From Hyaloperonospora brassicae (taxonomy: Eukaryota; Oomycota; Peronosporomycetes; Peronosporales; Peronosporaceae), in NCBI GenBank assembly GCA_947650285.1, contig CANTFL010001463.1:1-64000 (forward strand): DNA of 64,000 nucleotides, given 5' to 3'. Under the pieces are notes generated by a model, which was not told the DNA's origin, ran no database searches, and was given only the letters and a program-made list of their open reading frames with translations. Position 1 is the first letter of the stretch. Each line of letters starts with the position of its first letter. The position numbers and the translations under genes are program-made. Positions 57,301 to 64,000 of the stretch are shown one piece after another.

Positions 57301-58796
57301 TACAGTATATTGTTCGGGCCGTGTGTTGAATGAGTTGACGAACCAGATGAGCATGTGTCGTGGAACGAAGAATTATATGCTCTAAGTACGCCGCATGATT
57401 CGCTATGCATGGTTTAATCATCCGCCAGTATCAAGAAGAAGATTAAATGATTCAGTCTAGCAAGTATTCGTATTTATCAGGGACCAACTATCTCGACCAA
57501 AAACAGAATAATCTCTTTGGGTGCACTATAGTTGCGCATAAACGCCGGTTCATCGTCCCTAAAAATCTTCTTGACGACAGGATCTGCTGATACCACATGA
57601 AACATGGCCAACCGGCAAGCCATCCGCACCACAAACCAATTATGTCTTATTGGTCACGCATGGAAACAACCATATTCGACTTCGCTTATCAATATGTATA
57701 TCATGCATTCAATCCAAACTACACAGAGGGAAACAAAAATAGGGTGTGCTACCACCCCGCAGTAACAAGTTGTTTACACCATGATGATGCCCATGTTTAT
57801 CACATTGGACGGTACGAAGGTGATTGGGACGGTATCACCAGAATCGATCGAGAAACCCGAAAACTTGAAGTTAGGTATAGCCGACTAAGGAGTCGCTCAC
57901 GACGGTGAAAATTTCAACTTCGAGTGGATTTGTCGGTGTTCGCTACCACGCCCATAGCGGGCTCAACACATTTTGTGCAAAGACGCAGGGGAGTTTGCAT
58001 GGACCCTATCCGATTGATACAGTGCACCACAACGGCACTTTCACCGTGTATAAATGTGCAAAGTTGCAGCGAATCTCAGTTTGTCGCGTGTTTCCGTGCA
58101 AACGCTCACTACTTCGTAAGAGGAATATGACACAAGGATGCCACCTCAACTGTCACCTCATTTACGATATTATCAATAAGTAGATGGGTGGATGAGCAAC
58201 GGATCGATGTAAACCTATTTTTTAGAGCTAGTTTGTCCTTTCACATCGACTGGGACTATGCAATTCGCATTGCTCCGTCGGTGATACGACGAGAAAGTAT
58301 GGCACCGTTAGTCTCACAGAATCTTCTTATCAGGCAATGTTCTCGACTCTTCGGTTTTTGTAGATATCGATATGCAAGATTCAGGTCAATGCTAGTGTGT
58401 TGATCCTCTATCATCAGAAACTGTGTCTAATGATGTCCTATCACTTAAAATCAATGAGCATTGTACCATCTCAAAGTCTCTATCTGTTGAGAAACTTGAG
58501 GGTGAAGCAATGTCACCGTATCCTGCACCTCATCGAGTATATGCTGTGTAAACTTTGTAATGGCCGCTTGTTACTTGCACCCTTTTCAAGACTGCAGTAT
58601 GGCATTTGACGTCAGGCCCACCATATGGTCGGTATCAATCGTTAGATCGCTACCCATTCGGTGTCACTCGAATAGGCAAAGCCTTCACGCGTGGCGTCAA
58701 AGCTTACCTCGATATCGTCTAACATTCTCATGCTGGATGAAGGTAACGTGGTCCTTGGATGGGTTACGAAGTACTCGTAGGTGTGATGGGTAGTTC
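57301..58796. other. Degraded repeat debris
   Basis: No intact gene. Short open stretches of 60-103 codons occur on both strands. At 57905-58120 (+) a piece reading GPYPIDTVHHNGTFTV followed by CRVFPCKR resembles the C-terminal end of an LTR-element integrase of a family other than E1/E2. The rest is not recognised. Confidence 0.35.
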
Positions 58797-59071
58797 TGTA
58801 TAATTGCGGTATAAAACCGCTGTATTATAATTCGGTATGATACCGCCATATATATCGTACATTGTGTACTTGAAATAATATAAGTATGCCCTGTTGTTAT
58901 TCTCCACCTTGTTTTCCTTATTTGAGAGAAAGTCGAACGGCGTCTCGTCTTCGAGTTAGCTATACTAAGTGGCTTTTTTAAACCTCGTACAATCAGACCA
59001 ACTCTCCCTATGGCCAAGAAGGATAAGATCACACAACCAGCCAAGAAGCATTCTTGAAGTTGAGTGCATAC

Positions 59072-61742
59072 ATGGGTAAGGCAAAATATGGTATTTGAAC
59101 TAGGTTTGGCATGTCTTAAAATCCAGGCGACGCGAAGTAGAATTACTTCATGTAACGGGGTACGCTCTTGCTCGGATTACTGAGCGAGGCCTTGTATTGA
59201 TAACAATACAAGGGTGCGTACGCCCGGCGTCACGTACATGTGGCGTGAGGAAGCGCGACCAAGACAATACAGAACCCGAAAGCTCTGTCTTGAGGGGAAA
59301 GTAGAACTGTTAATTTAATATAGTAATTTTCTTACTAAATCATCTTCAGTCCTAATCTAACTATATCAAACTACCGTTTCCTATGTGGGTCTTCTGTCCA
59401 CCACCCAATGCGCGCGCTTAGCACCGATTGGTGTTTAAATTGGTTGATGTACACGGTACATCAACCAAGAAGTGGACCCCTCCATGGATATTACCCTTAG
59501 AGGTAATATTCCGACAACATCACATTTCTCGATTGATGATAATTATATATTATCAAATTAGATAATATTCAAAAATTGGTACTTTCGTAACAATTTTTAT
59601 GTAACAAGCTCACCCCGTTACATTCAAGTGCTCGGCGTGCGGCGATGCCGTGATTGCGGTAGTGGTACGCATGCTCGATCATTGGTCTGGATGCAAGAAG
59701 CGTCTCCGCTCCATTTACCAGCTTGATGAAAAATTTTAGCCGTCACGAAGGTCGGCAGATTCGACGCCAGATTTTTCTTCGGCGATTCATTTATCAGCGG
59801 ATGCTGACGGAAGAATGAGGGTTGTGCCTGATCTACACAACACTTCGCTGTTTTTCACCGGCGGACGTCAGCATTTTGATATGATGACGAAAGGCGAAAT
59901 GAGGAAGCCGCACCAGCTGTTCGCCTGCGCTGTTTATAGCACGGCCATTTCTTTCAATGCTTTTGATAATCAGGGATGTGCAACGATTTTTTAGGATCTC
60001 CGCGGATCTTTTAAACTTCCTTCTACAGCCGCTATTGTAGGCGAGCTTATGAGAGCAGAATATGCAGAGATCATGAACGATGTTATGCTCGAACCGGCAT
60101 GTTTTCGCCCATTTGCTTTACGCTTGACGTTGCCACGAAGGAGAATAAATGAAGTCATTAACATGATGGCTTGAAGACCTACGCAACTTGTAGGAGCACT
60201 TCACGGTGGAGCTGCGCAGAGAGAGCGCATATAACTTGCTTAAGAGTTTGTTTTTCTGCAAGCTGCGGCTTCTCTATTCTATTTACAAAGCGGCTCCTGG
60301 TTTCTTGCGATCAAAAATTTATAGAATAAACGATTAATTTGGCGTAGATGCGATGGAGAAGTCAGAACAAGGACGGAAATGCACCGAGAACGATCACTTC
60401 ATTCATCCCCCAATTTTTTGCTTTTGCTTCGATCGACAACTTATATGGTCAAGCTGCTCAGAAGTTGCTTGCAGACGAAGGAGCTTGCATTTGCTTACGG
60501 TTGCGCACCTCACGCAATATATGACTTCTGCACGGATCTAATAAAAATGTCGATGGGGCGAAGTACGTTTTGAAGCAGAGTTTGTATATGGTAAAAAGCA
60601 TTCAATCGTCTAATCTGTTAAACAAATTCTCGGCAAACTGTGTGTGAAGATTTATAATAAGACGTACATGCTTATTCTTTTCACGAAGACCCGAAGTGGC
60701 ACCGTAATTTACGCCGCGCAGCGAGCCAGTACAGTGAAGACGACGTGTGCCGCTCTGCCATGTGAGATTCTGAACGCCGATGTCGACATCGAGATGAGCA
60801 ACGATCTCAAAGCTTTAATATCATATCCAGTGTATCGGAAGAGTGCCTCTGCAATGGAGAATCTTGTCATGACAAATTGCTCCTGTTTGACGTACTTGGA
60901 GGGAGACGAGGCGACATTTTCAGCATTTTATGCGTGCTTCGTGTCGATCAAGTATTACGGGAAACGCTCAATCGTACCGTGATGGACGCTTTTCTTTTGA
61001 ATAACGAAGACAGAGACCACTTGATCACTTTTATTCACCAGCGTTTTGCGACCAGTTTTTAAAAGCCCGTGGTCTTGCATTTGTAAACAATTCATTATTT
61101 AGCAAGATGCAATTTTCAATCGCAGCCAAGTTTGGCGGAAAAATTTGCAATCTGGGAGAGCCTCGCTCAACCAGCAGTCAAAAGCGGCAACCGCCCATCT
61201 TTCATATAGCGACAAGAACCTGCGTCGATCAATGTCGAGCGATTTGTCCACTTTCATCGTGTGCAAATAAGTAACAGATGACGACGACTTCAATGACATC
61301 AAGTTCAACCCGTCGGACTTGTGGACGTTATTCGACGATAGTGCTGCGGATGCATAAAGAGTTCTCTCTCTGCTTCGCAAAAGAACCCGGCTGGAGTAAG
61401 CGGAGGAGAACGCAACCACAAGTCGTATATGCGCGTTCAGCGTCGCTCACGCGCTCACTTACACCAAAAAGGTCGAGTCTGGGACTGGCATTCTAAAAAT
61501 TCAAGTCAGCGTGATCGACGGATCAAAACAACTCGGATACCAACTTCTGCAGGTGGCTACAACAGTTTGGTGATCACAGCGGAGAAGACGCCAAAGAAGA
61601 GACGATGGATGATGAAGAGGATTACGCTGCAAGCACGATTGAAGAATTCGATCGCCTGGACATTTCTGGCGGCACTGAAGGCATTGTTTACGAGGATGTC
61701 TTCGACGTGGAGGTGGAACGCGAGGGTACTAACTTCAATTAG
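59072..61742 (+). pseudogene. hAT-family transposase pseudogene (BED finger)
   Basis: Starts near ATG 59072 (MGKAKYGI). The BED-type zinc finger CSACGD...DHWSGCKK (59629-59700) is interrupted one codon earlier by the solo LTR 59151-59622. Its central part has FNAFDNQGCATIF-DLRGSFKLPS (about 59955-60025), EIMNDV, TKELAFAYGCAPH and RAASTVKTTC-type blocks (to about 60980), in the style of hAT/DUF659 transposases. An acidic C-terminal stretch (EEDYAASTIEEFDRLDISGG) ends at TAG 61740-61742. Numerous stops and shifts make it non-functional. Confidence 0.6.
59151..59622 (-). repeat. Solo LTR, minus orientation, inside the hAT transposase
   Basis: 472 bp, TGTAACGGGG...CCCCGTTACA. On the minus strand it has the E2-family core (ATCAACCAATTTAAACACCAATCGG, then GCGCGCATTGGGTGG), so it is a related but distinct subfamily. 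Flanked by TTCA on both sides (59147-59150, 59623-59626). Excluding it brings AAT TAC TTC AAG TGC into one frame leading into the BED finger. Formed by recombination between two LTRs of a former full element. Confidence 0.82.
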
Positions 61743-61832
61743 AGCTTCTTAATTTTGGTACTATTCAATTTGGAATTATACGGTATATTATACGGTATTA
61801 TACCACGACTTCGCTTATATTTCAATTATACA

Positions 61833-62805
61833 TAACCATGGTAATGGGCCATCCTAGCCTGAACTGACACAGTACAAGCTGCCCACACTGGTCACAATTT
61901 AGGCACATTCTCTCTAACCTCAATTGCACAATACGTGCAGAGGAAGATGCTATTCATTTGAACGACAATGCTTCATAATGTGAAAAGGTAGAGCTATATC
62001 TTATGCAGTTAAATATTAAATCATTTTGGTCGTAAGCTATCCTTTTGTAAACTACTACAAATTGAATATGAAGGATTTGCGCATCACCCACTTCGTGCGT
62101 CTATCAGCGATTAGTGGTTTACTTATTGGATACCATGGCCTATATCAACAAAAGAGTGCAGCGGCGCCGAATCTCATTGTCGAAAGAATTCATATTTTTA
62201 TAACATTCGCCAATAAGAATTCAATGTTGGACAATATACATTCGAATTATACTCAAATTGACATCTTTGGATGTCTGTGACATGAGACAAGCATATTTTG
62301 TCACAAAAAATACACGAGCCAGCTATGAGCGCTGGATTGAATTTTTAGTGGATCATTGCCGAAAGTGAAGCTGCTAGTTACATGTAGCTCATGCGACTTT
62401 AAGAACTGGACTAATTAGGTTCCAGTAGCACAGTCGATCTGGGTACTACGCTGATCATTTATCGTGGTAGCGACATTTTGGAATAATTCATAGATTCAGT
62501 TTCCAAATAAGTGCACCTTAAGGTGCGCAAATCCAGTAGACAAGTCTCAGAAAATACCGGCAATTGCTGCATGCATGCTACCTGTGCTGGAACAGCCCAG
62601 GATGCATCTACTGATCTCTACTAAGCTGCTCTTGAAGTACTGCATACCTATTTAGTCAATCAGCGTGTAGAAGCAATGCAACTCTAAATTAATCATCGGA
62701 TTCGTCATCTAGCGATCTGAAACAGCGACAGTAAATTTGCAGGAACCAGCAATGCTAGACCAGTTCTCGACGGTCAGATTGGAATGAAACTGGGCTGCTC
62801 GAAAA
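61833..62805. other. No recognisable gene
   Basis: AT-rich sequence with only short ORFs (longest 84 codons at 62026-62280, composition not protein-like). Nothing matched the other repeats in the window. Confidence 0.5.
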
Positions 62806-62808
62806 GTA

Positions 62809-63176
62809 GTGTCGCTCGTGACAACCTTCTTGCACCATGAAGCGGTCCATCCTATATTCGAGTTGCTCGCCCTTCTATTGATAGGCATCCAAAGCTTTCG
62901 CAATGCCTGCGCCTTTGGCATATCAGCGTTAGCATGGTGTCACCCAAATTTTGCGAAGATTGCTAATCTCCCGCTTTTATATTGCATTGACCACAACGGA
63001 ACTGTTCTGCCGCCTGTGGCAGATTTCAGCGATATCGAACTGAAGGCCGCGGTCGTGTCAGGGCCTTCTACTTGGCGAAGTCAACTGTCTGGTCCAGTTG
63101 AAGAAATTCAAAGTGTCCTTGACGGTCTTTGATCTGCGGAGTCAATTTCGCGAGACCTAACAGCGGTAGCCAAGGA
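62809..63176 (+). pseudogene. Decayed unrecognised ORF, left of the solo LTR
   Basis: An open frame of 107 codons from 62809 (no ATG at its start; TAG just before), then TGA at 63130-63132. The same frame is open to the LTR at 63177 (SAESISRDLTAVAK). It contains an acidic segment and NHN-like DHNGTVLPPVADF. No family recognised. The same frame resumes after the LTR. Confidence 0.45.
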
Positions 63177-63568
63177 TGTAACGAGGCAGCCCGTTACATG
63201 GAATTGTCACTTTAAAGAAAGGTGACAATAAAGAATATTAAGTTGAATATTATTTGAACAATATCACCAAAGTGGTGATATTGAAGGGTCGACCAAAGAG
63301 TCTGTTTATTGGTTGATATCTTGATGATATCAACCCACCAATCGCCGCAACACGCGCGCAATGAGTGGTGACGAGACGTCACCATATACTCAGTGAGATT
63401 AGCATAATTAAGTTAAGTCAAACAGAGAGACAGTGGATAAAAGACTTAAGTATATTAATATAACAGTTCTGCTTTTACCTTACCTACGCTTCCTCGCTTG
63501 CCTTGTGTACGTCTGTCGGGGCACCGATACCCTTGCGTTAAGTTCACGCAAGGGTGTGCCCCGTTACA
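63177..63568 (+). repeat. Solo LTR of the E2 family
   Basis: 392 bp, TGTAACGAGG...CCCCGTTACA, over 90% like both E2 LTRs by eye. Perfect 5-bp target duplication AAGGA (63172-63176, 63569-63573). There is no internal sequence, so it is a product of LTR-LTR recombination. Confidence 0.93.
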
Positions 63569-64000
63569 AAGGAGACGTATCACGTTGCAAATAGTGCGTT
63601 GATCGAGAGATCGATCACGCTGACTTCAACTGATACTGCCACGTCTTCCAGAGATCGTCAGATTGAATTGGCGCTTGTTTAACTGGAGCACAAGTTCCGC
63701 ACGGCAGTTTCTTCCGAGCAAGCAGCTACTACCGCCGTCACGCAAGCAGAGATTAACCATCGTAATTTGGTACAAAAGCTTACCAGGATGCCACCTATAC
63801 CTGATACCGACATTGTACCTGTTCCCAACCATGCTGCTACACCTATGGACGCCGAAGACACTCCTGAAACCATATCCAAGAGACTGCGGCAGCGCATCAG
63901 GTAGGCTATCATGGATTTCGTACTCACATTTATGGGCAAGCGTCGCTTCTTCAAGACACCGGTTAAACAAGCCCATGGGTTAGACGACAGCGCACAGTTC
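63569..64000 (+). pseudogene. Decayed unrecognised ORF, right of the solo LTR, runs off the window
   Basis: One frame is open from the target site to the window end except for TAA at 63680 and TAG at 63902. It is in phase with the frame left of the LTR once one AAGGA copy and the LTR are discounted. Composition is protein-like (Gln/Thr/Ala-rich helix, then DTDIVPVPNHAATPMDAEDT, then a basic FMGKRRFFKTP). It may be a gag-like ORF or a cellular gene remnant. Not recognised. Confidence 0.45.

Larger units (their letters stand above)
58797..61832 (+). mobile_element. hAT-like DNA transposon remnant (with a solo LTR inside)
   Basis: A 10-bp inverted pair TGTATAATTG (58797-58806) / CAATTATACA (61823-61832) brackets a decayed transposase. 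Both ends carry GGTAT/ATACC palindromes (58841-58852, 61789-61803). The total is 3.0 kb, or 2.56 kb without the 472-bp LTR. No 8-bp target duplication is visible, so the ends are tentative. Transposase motifs fix the identity better than the ends do. Confidence 0.5.

Overview
The window is eukaryotic nuclear DNA. The best fit is an oomycete (Phytophthora or downy-mildew type). Reasons: dense TG...CA LTRs that begin TGTAACGGG and end CCGTTACA, Ty3/gypsy elements with a terminal chromodomain, LINE and hAT debris, and intronless genes for small secreted proteins. The assignment rests on style and general recognition, not on a marker gene.

Layout. (1) 1-11544: a tandem array of about 1.69-kb units. 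Six units are complete in phase and a seventh is cut off on the right; the array runs off the left window edge. Each unit carries one minus-strand gene for a 122-residue secreted Gly/Trp/Tyr/Arg-rich protein. (2) 11545-22900: a decayed LINE split by E1, a young and apparently complete Ty3/gypsy element (13855-21667; LTRs differ by one base, TSD GTGTG). E1 has gag, a textbook -1 frameshift signal, pol with a chromodomain, and an intact 433-codon antisense ORF overlapping the end of pol. (3) About 22970-41792: a second tandem array of 12 plus-strand genes, each for a 114-residue secreted protein. Units come in long (about 1.8 kb) and short (about 1.25 kb) forms that differ by a 535-bp module. 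(4) 41793-64000: a TE graveyard. It holds E2, an older gypsy element (43702-51677, TSD TACCT) with many stop codons but nearly collinear frames; a badly degraded minus-strand gypsy copy E3 (52271-57300); a hAT-like transposase pseudogene split by a solo LTR; and a decayed unrecognised ORF split by another solo LTR.

The two arrays are unrelated in sequence but encode proteins of one plan: signal peptide, acidic Ser/Thr/Glu/Asp segment, dibasic boundary, then a cationic aromatic Gly-rich tail. They point away from each other across the LINE/E1 block. In both, two variable sites occur in all four combinations, so copies have been shuffled by conversion or unequal exchange.

The most novel signal is the architecture shared by E1 and E2. 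Both have a -1 frameshift site with the gag stop codon inside the hairpin arm. Both have a long antisense ORF that starts just inside the 3' LTR and whose coiled-coil end lies opposite the linker between the integrase GPY/F module and the chromodomain. A third remnant of the antisense ORF lies at 42303-42464.

No tRNA, rRNA, CRISPR array or conserved housekeeping gene was seen.
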